From Gilvimarinus sp. 2_MG-2023 (GTDB lineage: Bacteria > Pseudomonadota > Gammaproteobacteria > Pseudomonadales > Cellvibrionaceae): a stretch of DNA of 64,000 bases. The notes beneath the pieces are model-generated. The model saw only the letters and a list, made by a program, of their open reading frames with translations, was not told where the DNA came from and made no database searches. The DNA is taken from contig NZ_JAUOQM010000003.1 in assembly GCF_030547685.1 (NCBI RefSeq), positions 1-64,000 on the forward strand, read 5' to 3'. The translations under genes and the position numbers were made by a program. Below, piece after piece: positions 1-11,368 of this stretch. Numbering within the stretch: position 1 is the first letter of the stretch; every line of letters starts with the position of its first letter.

Positions 1-953
1 TCAATAAAGCCGCCGTCGCCGCCTTCGGGGGCCGACGCATCCAAGGTGCCACTTACACGTACGGTGCCGCCGGTGCTTGCGGTCATGCCACCCAGCAGTA
101 AAATTTTGCCGTCTTGATTTTGTAGAGTTTGTGCTTCTATCACGCCGGTGTTGTTGACCACGGTTTGCAAGAGCGCGTCACTGGCGTGGGCAGTCATGAG
201 TACCTGGCCGCCGTCGGCCTGAATCAAGCCGTGGTTTTCCGCCAAGGCGTTCAGCGCGGCTTGGTCCACTTGTACATTCAGCAGACCATCGCCGGCAAAA
301 TCGAGGGTGATTTGATTGCCCGCAGCCAGTGCCACGTTGCCCAGCTTGGCGTGAATGACACCGCGGTTACTGACTTGCCCACCTAAAAGCGCTACCGCAC
401 CTGTGTCGGCAGCGGTAATTTCGCCTAAGTTTAATACCGAGGCGGGGGCGCCATTGCCGCTAAAGGTAAAGTGGGTATAGTCGGTGTGCGACACGTCCAA
501 CGTAGAGGCCACCAGGGAGCCGACATTGACGCTGGCATTTTGACCGAACAAGACGCCGTTGGCGTCCATCACAAAGACGCGGCCGTTGGCGTTAAGTTGG
601 CCGTTAATTTGCGTACCGTCGGCGCTGAAGACGCGGTTGAGCGCAATAGAGGTGTCATTCGGCTGCAGGAAGTTAACAATTTCGCTGGCGTCGATATCAA
701 AACTGTCCCACACGATGGTGGTGTTCTGGCTGTGTTGGTTGATATCGGTGATATTGCCGTAGTGATGAATATTGGCGTTGCCGTCGATCACTACGCCGCC
801 CTCGGGCGCCGCCATGGCGCAATGAGCACTGGCCACGGCCAGTGCTAGCGCTAATTGCTTACCGGCAAACGTTCTTTTTCGGCGCCCACTTTTGGCGGCA
901 TCGGTGTGCGACGAATTGTTTGTGTTCCCTTGGGTATTAGCGATTACGCTCAT
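1..953 (-). CDS. Two-partner-secretion (TpsA-type) exoprotein, N-terminal part, cut by window edge
   Basis: About 317 N-terminal residues are visible and the frame stays open to the window edge. The ATG at 951-953 has a GAGGA ribosome site just upstream. A long signal region (about residues 1-48, basic stretch SGRRKRTF followed by a hydrophobic Ala/Leu run ending CAMA) precedes a haemagglutination-activity/TPS domain. Typical TPS motifs are present: TTIVWDSFDID, EIVNFLQPN and NANGRVFVMDANGVLFG, followed by repeated GxI/GxV strands suggesting a beta-helix. Such proteins cross the outer membrane through a TpsB pore and act as adhesins, glycan-binding proteins or toxins. No TpsB partner is visible here; it may lie beyond the edge. 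The C-terminus, which would define function, is missing. The family call is firm and the function unknown. Confidence 0.88.
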   Translation of the reverse strand, partial: MSVIANTQGNTNNSSHTDAAKSGRRKRTFAGKQLALALAVASAHCAMAAPEGGVVIDGNANIHHYGNITDINQHSQNTTIVWDSFDIDASEIVNFLQPNDTSIALNRVFSADGTQINGQLNANGRVFVMDANGVLFGQNASVNVGSLVASTLDVSHTDYTHFTFSGNGAPASVLNLGEITAADTGAVALLGGQVSNRGVIHAKLGNVALAAGNQITLDFAGDGLLNVQVDQAALNALAENHGLIQADGGQVLMTAHASDALLQTVVNNTGVIEAQTLQNQDGKILLLGGMTASTGGTVRVSGTLDASAPEGGDGGFI

Positions 954-1063
954 GACGATCCTCGAAAGCTGATGTTCGACTTAATGACTGGGTTTCTATG
1001 CAATTGCAAAGGCCTCTATTCTAAATCAGGGGCATTGAGATTAGATAGTAGCTAAACCAAGAA

Positions 1064-1618
1064 TCACTGCAACTGAGCGATATTGTGGCTGAATATTCGC
1101 GCAGCCTGATCCAGGCTTTGTAACTTGAGCGGCAAGGTCAGCGTAATTGACTTATTCAGCGTCATAGCCCCGCGCCATACCGAATGTTGAGTGTAGGCGT
1201 TGTCTAGCCAGATTATTAATGTTTTATCACTCAGTTGGGTTGCATTAGCAAGGGCTGGTGCCACCCCAAAGCGAGTGATCATTTGCGCTTTTGACAGCTG
1301 GCTGTCGAGCACCAGGGCGCCTCGAATTAGATAACGGGCACGGCTTTCCTCCTCTGCAATCATCAAACCATCGGCCTCTAAGGCCGATAGCAGTAATTGC
1401 TGCCAGTGTTCAATTTCTTCGGTTGTGATTTCACTGGGTTTTGAGGCTAGTATTTCTAGAGGTGCACCCCAGGCGATAGCGTCGGTACTGTGTATTTGAA
1501 CCCCCCGTGCCACGACACTGATAAAAGACTCATTATTAGCGTTATCGGTGGGTGGCGGATAAAAAACACACGCGTTCAACACTGCGTTAAGGCACAACAG
1601 ACAAAACCATTTGACCAT
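1064..1618 (-). CDS. Putative lipoprotein (resembles DUF4136-type), 184 aa
   Basis: The chosen ATG at 1616-1618 follows a strong AAGGAAAG ribosome site and gives a clean lipoprotein signal, MVKWFCLLCLNAVLNAC, with Cys17 as the likely lipidated residue. An upstream in-frame start would overlap tlyA and bury this signal. The mature part has no motif I recognise with certainty. The block YLIRGALVLDSQ, then KTLIIWLDNAYTQHSVWRGAM, resembles the strand pattern of DUF4136 lipoproteins, where a segment like D-x-x-T-x-x-x-VWRG is common. That likeness is an inference. The gene begins 31 bases after the tlyA stop, so it is probably co-transcribed with glmS-tlyA. Function is unknown. Confidence 0.7.
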   Translation of the reverse strand: MVKWFCLLCLNAVLNACVFYPPPTDNANNESFISVVARGVQIHSTDAIAWGAPLEILASKPSEITTEEIEHWQQLLLSALEADGLMIAEEESRARYLIRGALVLDSQLSKAQMITRFGVAPALANATQLSDKTLIIWLDNAYTQHSVWRGAMTLNKSITLTLPLKLQSLDQAARIFSHNIAQLQ

Positions 1619-1649
1619 AAACGACTTTCCTTGCGGCGTTAGCAGGTTG

Positions 1650-2402
1650 CTAACGGCCCTTCTGCGCCCACACAAAAAACTCGCGGTTACCATCGCCGCC
1701 TTTTATCGGGCTGTCGAAGTAATCTTTCGCCTGTAGTTGATTGGCTTGGCAGTAGGCTTTGATTTTGGCTTGAACTTCTTTATATAGACTGGCATCGCGC
1801 ACAATACCGCCTTTTCCTATTCCCTCACGGCCTACTTCGAACTGCGGCTTAACCAAGCTGAGCAAATACCCGCCGGGAGCCAGTAATGGGGCCAGCGAAG
1901 GGTAGATCAGCGTTTGTGAAATAAACGAGACATCCATAACCGCCAAATCAAACCCGGCGGCGCTGTGAGTATCGCGCAGTGTTAAGGGTAGGGCACGGGC
2001 GTTAATTCCTTCGTAAACTGTAACGCGCGTGTCCTCGCGGATGCTTTGGGACAGTTGGTCGTGGCCCACATCGACACCAACGATAGCATTAACGCCAGCT
2101 TGCAATAAGCAATCGGAAAAACCACCGGTGGATTGACCCACATCGAGTGCCGTTACACCAGAAACCTTAATACCGGTATGTTGCAATGCACCCTCAAGTT
2201 TTAAACCACCTCGCGAGACGTAGCGATCTTCCTCGGTGGCGGTGACCGTCAACGGTGTATTTACCTCGATTTTTTGACTGGGTTTGGTCAACGGCAAGTT
2301 TGTATTACTGTCACTGACGCAGCCATTTTTAATCAGCTTTTGCGCATGAGCGCGACTGCGTGCTAAGCCGCGCACTACCAACTCAGTATCCAACCGATCC
2401 AT
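1650..2402 (-). CDS. tlyA: TlyA family rRNA (cytidine-2'-O)-methyltransferase
   Basis: A 250-residue protein with an N-terminal S4 RNA-binding domain (about residues 1-60, [20 protein letters not shown]) and a Rossmann methyltransferase domain. Visible family motifs are RYVSRGGLKL, the SAM-binding loop DVGQSTGGFSDCLL, DVSFIS and LVKPQFE, followed by GKGGIVRD. TlyA proteins 2'-O-methylate cytidines in 16S and/or 23S rRNA; some were first called haemolysins. The start overlaps the glmS stop as TAATG, which implies translational coupling. Length is normal for the family. The identification is firm; which rRNA is modified cannot be told from the sequence. Confidence 0.93.
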   Translation of the reverse strand: MDRLDTELVVRGLARSRAHAQKLIKNGCVSDSNTNLPLTKPSQKIEVNTPLTVTATEEDRYVSRGGLKLEGALQHTGIKVSGVTALDVGQSTGGFSDCLLQAGVNAIVGVDVGHDQLSQSIREDTRVTVYEGINARALPLTLRDTHSAAGFDLAVMDVSFISQTLIYPSLAPLLAPGGYLLSLVKPQFEVGREGIGKGGIVRDASLYKEVQAKIKAYCQANQLQAKDYFDSPIKGGDGNREFFVWAQKGR

Positions 2403-4231
2403 TATTCGACAGTAACCGATTTGGCCAAATTACGCGGCTGGTCAACATCGGTACCTTTAATAATAGCGACATAATAAGACAATAATTGCAGCGGAATGGT
2501 GTACACCACCGGGGCCAGCCAAGGGTCGGTATGGGGTAGGTTAATAACCCGCATGGTGTCGTCCGATTGAAAATTAGCATCGATATCGGCAAACACATAC
2601 AGTAAGCCGCCGCGCGCGCGCACCTCCTCAACATTGGATTTTAATTTTTCCAACAACTCGTTGTTAGGGGCAACCACAACAATGGGCATATCATCGTCAA
2701 TCAGTGCCAAGGGGCCGTGTTTTAACTCACCCGCGGCGTAGGCCTCGGCGTGAATATAAGAAATCTCTTTGAGCTTTAACGCCCCCTCCATGGCGATAGG
2801 ATATTGGTCGCCGCGCCCCAAAAACAACGTGTGGTGCTTATCGGCAAACTCTTTGGCCATGGTTTCAATAGACGAAGCAAGGTTAAGGGTTTCTTCTAAT
2901 TTTTGCGGTAGGTTTTTAAGTGCGCTAACCAGCTGCTTGAGCTGCTCTGGGTTCATCTGATTGTGTTGCGCTAAAGACAGCACCAAAATCGCCAAGCCGA
3001 CCAGTTGAGTGGTAAAAGCTTTGGTTGAGGCAACGCCGATTTCCACACCGGCGCGTGTCATAAACGCTAGATCGGATTCTCGCACCAACGACGATGCACC
3101 CACATTACAAATTGCCAGGGTAGCCAAATAACCCAAATGACGCGCCATTCTTAACGCGGCCAAGGTATCTGCCGTTTCACCGGATTGCGAAATCGTCACC
3201 AACAGACTGTTTTCGGGTACCACGGATTTTCGGTAGCGGTACTCTGAGGCAATCTCGACACTGCAGGCAATACCAGCCAAAGATTCAAACCAATAGCGCG
3301 CAACCATTGCCGAGTGATAACTGGTGCCACAGGCGACTATTTGTACGTGGCGTACTTGGGCAAATATTTTCGTGGCCTCAGTGCCAAACGCTTGCTCTAG
3401 CACATGATCTTGAGCCAGGCGCGACTCCAGCGCGTTACGCACAGCCTGGGGCTGATCGTAGATTTCTTTGAGCATAAAATGGCGGAAATCGCCTTTGTTG
3501 CCCGCGTCGTAACTGGCGGTAGATTCTTGCGCAGGGCGGTCAACTTCTACTCCGTTGGCATCTTCAATATAAACATGATCGCGTGTGATTAAGGCAACAT
3601 CGCCTTCTTCTAAATAAATAAATTGGCGCGTTACCGGTAAGAGGGCGAGCGAGTCTGAGGCGACAAAGTTTTCTCCTATACCTAAACCAATAACCAACGG
3701 GCTTCCCGAGCGGGCCACTACCAGTTGCTCTGGGGTATTTTTATCCATTACCACGGTACCATAGGCGCCACGCAACTTCTGGGTGACGGCCTGAACGGAT
3801 GCCAATAGATCGTTACGTTGTTGTTGCTCTTTATGCACAAGGTGAGCAATCACTTCGGTATCAGTTTGTGATTGAAAGTGATAACCCTCAGCCACAAGTT
3901 CTTGGCGCAGCTCCTGATGGTTTTCAATAATGCCATTGTGCACCAGGGCAATATTGTCCGAACTGGTGTGAGGATGGGCGTTATTCTCGCTGGGCTCACC
4001 GTGAGTTGCCCAACGAGTATGGGCAATACCAGTGCCACCAATTATTGGGTTTGTCATAGCATCGGCCAAGGCTTGCACCTTACCCAAGGCACGAATTCGC
4101 TCTATGGTATTCTCTGGATTGATGACCGCTAAACCAGCAGAGTCGTAACCTCTGTACTCCAGACGTTTTAAGCCTTCTAATAATATTTGCGCTACATCGC
4201 GCTGGGCGATGGCCCCAACTATTCCACACAT
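2402..4231 (-). CDS. glmS: Glutamine--fructose-6-phosphate aminotransferase (isomerizing)
   Basis: Converts fructose-6-phosphate and glutamine to glucosamine-6-phosphate, the first step to UDP-GlcNAc. The 609-residue length matches the E. coli enzyme. The sequence starts [12 protein letters not shown], with Cys2 the N-terminal nucleophile of the class II glutaminase domain (about 1-230). Two SIS sugar-isomerase domains follow (about 290-420 and 460-590), with the SQSGETADT phosphate loop, and the C-terminus ends [15 protein letters not shown] as is usual for GlmS. The gene is in the same direction as glmU, but uppP and an M16 protease lie between them. It is translationally coupled to tlyA downstream. 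I see no glmS ribozyme in the 52-base leader. Confidence 0.98.
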   Translation of the reverse strand: MCGIVGAIAQRDVAQILLEGLKRLEYRGYDSAGLAVINPENTIERIRALGKVQALADAMTNPIIGGTGIAHTRWATHGEPSENNAHPHTSSDNIALVHNGIIENHQELRQELVAEGYHFQSQTDTEVIAHLVHKEQQQRNDLLASVQAVTQKLRGAYGTVVMDKNTPEQLVVARSGSPLVIGLGIGENFVASDSLALLPVTRQFIYLEEGDVALITRDHVYIEDANGVEVDRPAQESTASYDAGNKGDFRHFMLKEIYDQPQAVRNALESRLAQDHVLEQAFGTEATKIFAQVRHVQIVACGTSYHSAMVARYWFESLAGIACSVEIASEYRYRKSVVPENSLLVTISQSGETADTLAALRMARHLGYLATLAICNVGASSLVRESDLAFMTRAGVEIGVASTKAFTTQLVGLAILVLSLAQHNQMNPEQLKQLVSALKNLPQKLEETLNLASSIETMAKEFADKHHTLFLGRGDQYPIAMEGALKLKEISYIHAEAYAAGELKHGPLALIDDDMPIVVVAPNNELLEKLKSNVEEVRARGGLLYVFADIDANFQSDDTMRVINLPHTDPWLAPVVYTIPLQLLSYYVAIIKGTDVDQPRNLAKSVTVE

Positions 4232-4283
4232 AATCTTTCACACTCTCTAATCGTAGCGCGCGGGCATTGCGCGTACTGTTTTG

Positions 4284-7085
4284 TTATGGGCTAACAAAAA
4301 GCTCGCCTTGTAACTGGACGGTTACACGCTCTGCGTTATCGCCGAGCAGTAGGCTATCGTATAACGATAGAACCTGGTTTTTGCTGGTTGCTTCTATCGC
4401 TTCAGTCAGTTTTTGTCGGGTGTTAAAGTCATCATTACCCCGATAAAAATCATTGAGAAACCTTGGGTATTCATCGGAAAAATTACCCGGTGGCTGATTA
4501 ATTTGCGCTATCAGTGTTGTACGTAAAGTATCAAACACACTTTCATCAAGCTCAGCCAGATCGCGTCTATAGTCTTTAATGAATAGGTCAAACCGCGCCT
4601 GTAGTGGCTGCAATGCGGTATTTTTCGTTTGTGCGTAAATCATTAAGCCCCAATGGTAACCAATGCGATCAATACTTGATCCCACAATATAACCCACTTG
4701 TTCTTCGGTTCTTAATTTGTTGTACATGGCTTGATTGAATACCGAGTTTAGCAATAACAACTCGGCACCGGTGGTTAACTTATCGACCGGAGAGTAAAAC
4801 GCATTGAGTAAGGCATTGTCGGTATGTTGGGTGGTACCGTTGTGCTCTATTTCTATACCAGCTTTTACCGGCTTGTACTCACTCAAGTAGCGCTCTTGGG
4901 CTTGCCAGTTGCCAGGTAAAAGTGCTTGGGTACTAGCGGCTATTGCCTCCACATTCTCTGGGGTGTAGTTACCAAAGGCATAAATACGAATTCTATTGTT
5001 TAACAAAATTTGACGGTGATATTGCTGTATATCTTCTGGCCTAACCTCTGCGAGTGCTTCGGCCAATTGCTGATCAGTCCAACCGTGAGTCGACATTAAG
5101 CGATTTAATTCGGTGAAAAGTTGCCTATTAGGATCATCTTTTTTTCGCCCCTGTAGCCAATCATTAAACCCTTCTTTCGCAATGTCAAACGATTGCGCAT
5201 CAAACTCTAGATTAATCCAACGCTTGAGCATTCTTGCAAACAGAAGAGGGTGTTTTTCTGTATATCCTGACAGCGTTAAGGCGTGATTTTCTCTGGGGCG
5301 CTCAATCCCCATTCCAATACCAGCGCGACCCGCTTTATCCCTTAAGGCAGTGGTTTTTTGGGCAAAAACACGATTAATTAAATCGCTCATTACTGAGTTT
5401 TTAGCACTCTTAACAGGTAAGTTTGTATTAAACATCACCTGTACATAACCGTATTCTGACTGATGGTATTGGCTGTGTGTTAACCAGGCTTCTATACCGG
5501 GTTGATTTACAATACGTTTAGGAGAAGCTAGATCATTATCGACAATCTGTGCTTTGCCCGAGCTAAACAGGTCATTTTCTTCCGGTAAAGATAACTGCTG
5601 TTTTTTGGCTTTTTCTTGCCATAGTTTGAGTTCTTGCTCAGTGATGGGGCGAATAGCGTACTGACCATCGTAGTAGGGTATATCTTCGGTGACCTCAACA
5701 CTTGGCAAGATATGCCAAATACGGGCGAGCTCTGGTTGCATTCGATCCAATATCTGTTGAATTTTTTGCGGATGAAACTCACTTAATACATAGTTTGCAT
5801 TAATAAGATTTTCTATCGGAAAATCGAACATAGCCCGGGAAAAATGTAATGCTTGGCGGTACGCCTGTGGCACTTGTAAATCGGCAAAGCGTTTGTCTAG
5901 CATTGCTCGATATTCTTTGAAATATACTTCATCAACTCCGTTTTTTTTAATTTTTTCAATATACGAAAATACCGTGGCAATTATATCGTCTTGATAGTCT
6001 ACGCCGGTCTCGGTCAAGCCAATGTTAATGGTGAAAATACCGTCAGAGCCATAATATTGCGGGCTTACACTGGCAGTAAAATTATCCACCCAGCCCTTAG
6101 CTCTTAATACTTGTGCGGCGGTTCCGGGCTCTTCAGAGCTAATCAAGTTGGCAATAAAACGATTGGGTTTATAGGGCCACTGATTTGAATTGTCGTCGAT
6201 TGAAAATTCAATCACCAGCTCACGCATTGGTTTTATCGGCTGGTAATCAATATGCTTGCCTAGCTGGGCTGCTGTTAGACCTTGTACGGCAATGCTGGGG
6301 CGTGCAATGTTTTTGTTTTCAATAGCTGTAAAATTTTCACGCGCTAATTTTTCCAAATCACCAATAGGGAGATTGCCAAAAACAACCAGTTTCATGTTAT
6401 TGGCAGAATAGTACTGTTGATACAAACCCAGCATCGCTTGGTAGACGTCTACATTGTCGTTATCTTGCAATGTCTCAAGATTACCAACCGACATTCTCGT
6501 CGCTGGGTGTGCGGGGTTAGCGGTGATGCCTCGCAACCGATTAATAATTCGGCCGTCTTGGGTGCGGCCCATAGACCACTCGCTATCGACAGCGTGTTTT
6601 TCTTTGGCGCTGTACTCTTTATCAAAATTCGGAGACTTAAAATAATCGCTAAAACGATCTAGCGCTTCTTCAATGGCTTTTTCACCAATTTGAAAAAAAT
6701 AATTGGTATGGTCGGTGGCGGTATAAGCATTGCTAAACCCCGCATTTTTTTGTACGTAGGTTTGAAAACCATTAGCTTCTGGGTATTTTTCTGTACCCAA
6801 AAACAACATGTGCTCCAGATAATGCGCTAAACCCGGTATAGCCTCAGGGTTGTGATAACTGCCTACACCCACACTTAATGATGCACCGGCTACCTCTAAT
6901 GAAGGGTCTGATATCAGTACAACATCCAGCTGATTATCTAACTGCACGGCTTTATAAGCTCGCTGATCATTAGGGCTTTTTATAATCATTAAATCTTCTT
7001 TATCGCTTTGATGGTGGTTAGCACTACAGGCCGTTAACAGTACGGCGATCATGGCTAACAGAGGGAGACTTAATAAATACTTCAT
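4284..7085 (-). CDS. M16 family zinc metallopeptidase, lipoprotein (pitrilysin/insulinase-like)
   Basis: A 933-residue protein with the inverted zinc motif HxxEH as H88-Y-L-E91-H92 (HYLEHMLFLG), followed by the conserved NGFQTYVQKNAGFSNAYTATDHTNYFF region typical of pitrilysin and insulysin. Four M16-type repeats are expected; the C-terminal half carries RTEEQVGYIV, the substrate-shaping segment of the family. The ATG at 7083-7085 is chosen because it gives a lipoprotein signal with LLTAC and Cys20; a longer in-frame start would overlap uppP. The protein is probably anchored in the periplasm, where it would degrade peptides. The uppP stop lies 17 bases upstream, so it is likely in the glmU-uppP transcript. 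E. coli pitrilysin is not a lipoprotein, so lipid anchoring is a variation. Confidence 0.92.
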   Translation of the reverse strand: MKYLLSLPLLAMIAVLLTACSANHHQSDKEDLMIIKSPNDQRAYKAVQLDNQLDVVLISDPSLEVAGASLSVGVGSYHNPEAIPGLAHYLEHMLFLGTEKYPEANGFQTYVQKNAGFSNAYTATDHTNYFFQIGEKAIEEALDRFSDYFKSPNFDKEYSAKEKHAVDSEWSMGRTQDGRIINRLRGITANPAHPATRMSVGNLETLQDNDNVDVYQAMLGLYQQYYSANNMKLVVFGNLPIGDLEKLARENFTAIENKNIARPSIAVQGLTAAQLGKHIDYQPIKPMRELVIEFSIDDNSNQWPYKPNRFIANLISSEEPGTAAQVLRAKGWVDNFTASVSPQYYGSDGIFTINIGLTETGVDYQDDIIATVFSYIEKIKKNGVDEVYFKEYRAMLDKRFADLQVPQAYRQALHFSRAMFDFPIENLINANYVLSEFHPQKIQQILDRMQPELARIWHILPSVEVTEDIPYYDGQYAIRPITEQELKLWQEKAKKQQLSLPEENDLFSSGKAQIVDNDLASPKRIVNQPGIEAWLTHSQYHQSEYGYVQVMFNTNLPVKSAKNSVMSDLINRVFAQKTTALRDKAGRAGIGMGIERPRENHALTLSGYTEKHPLLFARMLKRWINLEFDAQSFDIAKEGFNDWLQGRKKDDPNRQLFTELNRLMSTHGWTDQQLAEALAEVRPEDIQQYHRQILLNNRIRIYAFGNYTPENVEAIAASTQALLPGNWQAQERYLSEYKPVKAGIEIEHNGTTQHTDNALLNAFYSPVDKLTTGAELLLLNSVFNQAMYNKLRTEEQVGYIVGSSIDRIGYHWGLMIYAQTKNTALQPLQARFDLFIKDYRRDLAELDESVFDTLRTTLIAQINQPPGNFSDEYPRFLNDFYRGNDDFNTRQKLTEAIEATSKNQVLSLYDSLLLGDNAERVTVQLQGELFVSP

Positions 7086-7102
7086 TTGATTGTTTTTTCC
7101 GT

Positions 7103-7924
7103 TCAGTAATATAAGTAAAGCAAATAACCACCTAGCAACAGGCGATACCAAACAAAAGGCTGTAGTCCGTATTTTTTAATCAGTGCGAGAAACCAGTGAA
7201 TACACGCATAAGCACTGATGGCTGAAAGCCCCGTACCGACTATTAGAGGAAACAAGGCTGTCTCTGTCGGCTGGGCCTGTAACTCTATGGTTTGCAGGCC
7301 TGCGGCAAGCGCAATAACCGGTATACTCAACAAAAATGAAAATCGTGCGCTGGCTTCACGAGTCATACCTGTCATTAGACCTGCTGTCATGGTAATGCCC
7401 GAGCGTGATGTGCCAGGTATTAATGCCAGTACTTGACTTAAGGCAATAATCAACACTTGACGATTGGTCATACTGTGTTCATCGGTAAGCACAGGTTTAA
7501 CTTGTCGCTTTTGCGCTTGAGCATAACGCCAATCGGCCCACCCCAACAGTAAACCAAAAACAATCAAGCTATAGGCCATGTACACGCCTGTGCGCAAATG
7601 TTCTTCAATCACTGATTTGGCCAGAAGACCAACCAACCCTACCGGGATAGTGGCCAGAATAATACTCCAGGCCAGTTTTGAGTTAGAGGTATGTACACCA
7701 TTAAAACTTTTGCACCAGGCGATAAAAAGCTGAAATATATCTTTTCTGAAATACGTAACAACCGCTAATAAACTGCCAAAATGTAATGCAATATCAAAAG
7801 CCAGCCCTTGATCTTGCCACTGGGTAAACAGTGGAATTAATAACAAGTGGGCACTGCTGGAGATCGGTAAGAATTCCGTCAGCCCCTGAATAAGAGATAA
7901 AACAAGTACTTCAAACCATTGCAC
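7103..7924 (-). CDS. uppP: Undecaprenyl-diphosphate phosphatase (UppP/BacA)
   Basis: Integral membrane enzyme that dephosphorylates undecaprenyl pyrophosphate to regenerate the lipid carrier for peptidoglycan and O-antigen synthesis. The 273 residues are almost entirely hydrophobic segments. Both signature motifs are present: EFLPISSSAH at residues 17-26 and PGTSRSG at 170-176. Translation starts at GTG (7922-7924) after an AAGAGAG ribosome site; an ATG four bases further on is out of frame. The gene lies 12 bases after glmU, so peptidoglycan precursor supply and carrier recycling are probably co-expressed. Confidence 0.96.
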   Translation of the reverse strand: MQWFEVLVLSLIQGLTEFLPISSSAHLLLIPLFTQWQDQGLAFDIALHFGSLLAVVTYFRKDIFQLFIAWCKSFNGVHTSNSKLAWSIILATIPVGLVGLLAKSVIEEHLRTGVYMAYSLIVFGLLLGWADWRYAQAQKRQVKPVLTDEHSMTNRQVLIIALSQVLALIPGTSRSGITMTAGLMTGMTREASARFSFLLSIPVIALAAGLQTIELQAQPTETALFPLIVGTGLSAISAYACIHWFLALIKKYGLQPFVWYRLLLGGYLLYLYY

Positions 7925-7936
7925 TATTGTTCTCTC

Positions 7937-9304
7937 TTATTGTTTGGTTGGTTTTTGCCAACCCGGTAAATTACGCTGTTTAGCGCGGGCAATGGCTAAG
8001 TCTTGTGCTTCTGTGCTTTTGGTAATAGTGCTGCCAGCACCGATACAAGAGTCGCGGGCCAACTCAACCGGAGCAACTAGTGCCGTGTTAGAGCCGACAA
8101 AACAATCATTGCCAATCACTGTTTTAAATTTGTTTACACCGTCATAGTTGCACGTAATAGTGCCGGCACCAATATTAACCCCAGTGCCCATATCGCAATC
8201 ACCAATATAGCTTAGGTGATTCACCTTGCTACCTTTACCTATTACAGACTTCTTAATTTCAACGAAGTTTCCAACTTTTGCCTTAGCCTGTAACACGCTG
8301 CCCGGTCGCAAACGGGCGAAAGGTCCAACGGTACAGTGAGTATCCAGTTGGCTGTTGTCGATCATCGAGTTAGCTTCTATTCGACTACCCGCGGCGATTG
8401 TGGCGTTTTTAATAATGCAGTTGGGGCCGATGGTTACACCATCACCGAGCTCTACATTACCTTCGATAATAACGTTGATATCAATGCATACATCTTGGCC
8501 AAAGATAAGGGAACCACGACAATCAAAGCGAGTAGGATCGAGCAACATCAAACCTTTTTGCATATAGGCATTGGCCTGATTTAACTGATATTGGCGCTCC
8601 AAGGTGGCTTGTTGTTGTCTGTTATTCACACCTTCCACCTCCCACAAGTCCTGGGGCTGACAGCTAGTAATAGTTGTGCCGTCGCGCTTGGCCATAGCAA
8701 CGATATCGGTTAGGTAATACTCTTGTTGGGCATTGTTGTTCGATAGCTGCGGCAACCAGTCACGCAGTTTAGCGGTGGGAACTGCCATGATTCCGGTGTT
8801 GATTTCAGCTATTTTTTTCTGCGCATCGCTGGCGTCTTTTTCTTCCACGATGGCTACAATGCTGTTGTCGCTTGGCTCGCGCACTATACGCCCATACCCG
8901 GAAGGGTCTGCCAGGTTAACAGTCAATAGCGTCAATTGTTCCCCGTTACATTGTGCTGCTAAACGCTGTAGTGTTTTCGGTTGGATTAACGGTACATCGC
9001 CATACAGAATTAATGTTGTGGTCGACTCGCCAAGGTGGGGTAGGGCAGCTTGAACGGCATGACCGGTTCCCAGCTGCTGTTTTTGCTCGGCCCATTGCAC
9101 TGTTTGACTGGAAAAGTTTTCTTTCACCTCTGCGCCACCGTGCCCCACTACGATCACTGGAGGTGCATTATTGCCAGGCAATGCACTAGCGGCTTGATAT
9201 ACATGACTCACCATAGGTAAGCCTGCAATAGTTTGTAGGACCTTGGGCGTAGCCGAGCGCATACGGGTGCCTTTACCCGCCGCCAAAATCACAATATCCA
9301 GCAC
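7937..9304 (-). CDS. glmU: Bifunctional GlmU (UDP-GlcNAc pyrophosphorylase / GlcN-1-P acetyltransferase)
   Basis: Makes UDP-GlcNAc in two steps: acetylation of GlcN-1-phosphate, then uridylyl transfer. The N-terminal nucleotidyltransferase domain (about 1-228) begins LDIVILAAGKGTRM, with the GXGTRM loop at residues 7-15. The C-terminal half is a left-handed beta-helix of hexapeptide repeats (for example IGPNCIIKN, IGAGTITCNYDGVNK) carrying the acetyltransferase site. The 455-residue length is standard. Translation starts at GTG (9302-9304) behind a TTGGAG ribosome site. The gene follows the atp operon in the same direction, after a terminator, which is the usual place for glmU in this group. 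Confidence 0.98.
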   Translation of the reverse strand: MLDIVILAAGKGTRMRSATPKVLQTIAGLPMVSHVYQAASALPGNNAPPVIVVGHGGAEVKENFSSQTVQWAEQKQQLGTGHAVQAALPHLGESTTTLILYGDVPLIQPKTLQRLAAQCNGEQLTLLTVNLADPSGYGRIVREPSDNSIVAIVEEKDASDAQKKIAEINTGIMAVPTAKLRDWLPQLSNNNAQQEYYLTDIVAMAKRDGTTITSCQPQDLWEVEGVNNRQQQATLERQYQLNQANAYMQKGLMLLDPTRFDCRGSLIFGQDVCIDINVIIEGNVELGDGVTIGPNCIIKNATIAAGSRIEANSMIDNSQLDTHCTVGPFARLRPGSVLQAKAKVGNFVEIKKSVIGKGSKVNHLSYIGDCDMGTGVNIGAGTITCNYDGVNKFKTVIGNDCFVGSNTALVAPVELARDSCIGAGSTITKSTEAQDLAIARAKQRNLPGWQKPTKQ

Positions 9305-9391
9305 TGATCAACTCCAATAGACGTATGTTTGAGGGGTAAGCGAATGATACCAATATCTGACAATGCCCGCTGAGAGTTAAAGCTCTAAACG

Positions 9392-9421
9392 AAAAAAGGG
9401 CAGCCGAAGCTACCCTTTTTA
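9392..9421 (-). terminator. Rho-independent terminator of the atp operon
   Basis: Read on the minus strand, a GGGTAGC / GCTGCCC stem closed by a TTCG tetraloop (one T-G wobble pair) is followed by a CCCTTTTTT tract. It lies 23 bases after the atpC stop and before glmU, so it should end most atp transcripts. The flanking A and T runs extend the stem, so it might also work weakly in the other direction. Confidence 0.85.
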
Positions 9422-9444
9422 ATGCCGATGTACCTTGGCGTGAG

Positions 9445-9870
9445 TTACTTCCGCGCTTTGCGTCTAATCGCCTGTAAAGCGCGCAATTGAGCAGAAGCTT
9501 CGGCCAGCTGTATTGCCGCCTTGGAATAGTCCATTTCACCGGAGTTATTCAGCAGCTTAGCAGCGGCTTGCTTTTTCGCGTTTTCGGCAGCGGCTTCATC
9601 CATATCGCCGGCGCGCAGGGCGGTATCGGCCAAAATGGATACATGATTCGGCTGAACTTCCAAGTATCCACCGGATACATAGAAGACTTCCTCTTCACCG
9701 CCTTGCTTTTTGATGCGAACAGGACCAGGCTCTAAGCCAGTCAGCAGTGGTGCGTGACCATAGGTTACACCTAGGTCACCCAGGCTACCTGTTGCCACAA
9801 CCATCTCTACCAAACCGGAAAAGATCTCTGTTTCTGCACTAACGATATCGCAATGGACAGTCATTGCCAT
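9445..9870 (-). CDS. atpC: F1Fo ATP synthase epsilon subunit
   Basis: The 141-residue central-stalk subunit that couples rotation to catalysis and can inhibit ATP hydrolysis. The N-terminal beta-sandwich ([17 protein letters not shown], then [19 protein letters not shown]) is followed by a C-terminal helical hairpin rich in Ala and Lys ([15 protein letters not shown]...AIRRKARK). It is the last gene of the operon, 45 bases after atpD and followed by a clear terminator. No anomaly was seen. Confidence 0.97.
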   Translation of the reverse strand: MAMTVHCDIVSAETEIFSGLVEMVVATGSLGDLGVTYGHAPLLTGLEPGPVRIKKQGGEEEVFYVSGGYLEVQPNHVSILADTALRAGDMDEAAAENAKKQAAAKLLNNSGEMDYSKAAIQLAEASAQLRALQAIRRKARK

Positions 9871-9915
9871 AATCTGCCTCTCAAGCTTTTAGGGAGCGGC
9901 TTGCGCCGCGCCCAA

Positions 9916-11313
<1,398 letters not shown>

Positions 11314-11368
11314 TCAGGCTCTTAGCCTGAAGGTTTAAGCTAAATTCTTCACAATGGCGTACGGGATT

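Noticed and set aside
4232-4283. glmS ribozyme or riboswitch before glmS
   Set aside because: The leader is too short, and this ribozyme is typical of Firmicutes rather than gammaproteobacteria.
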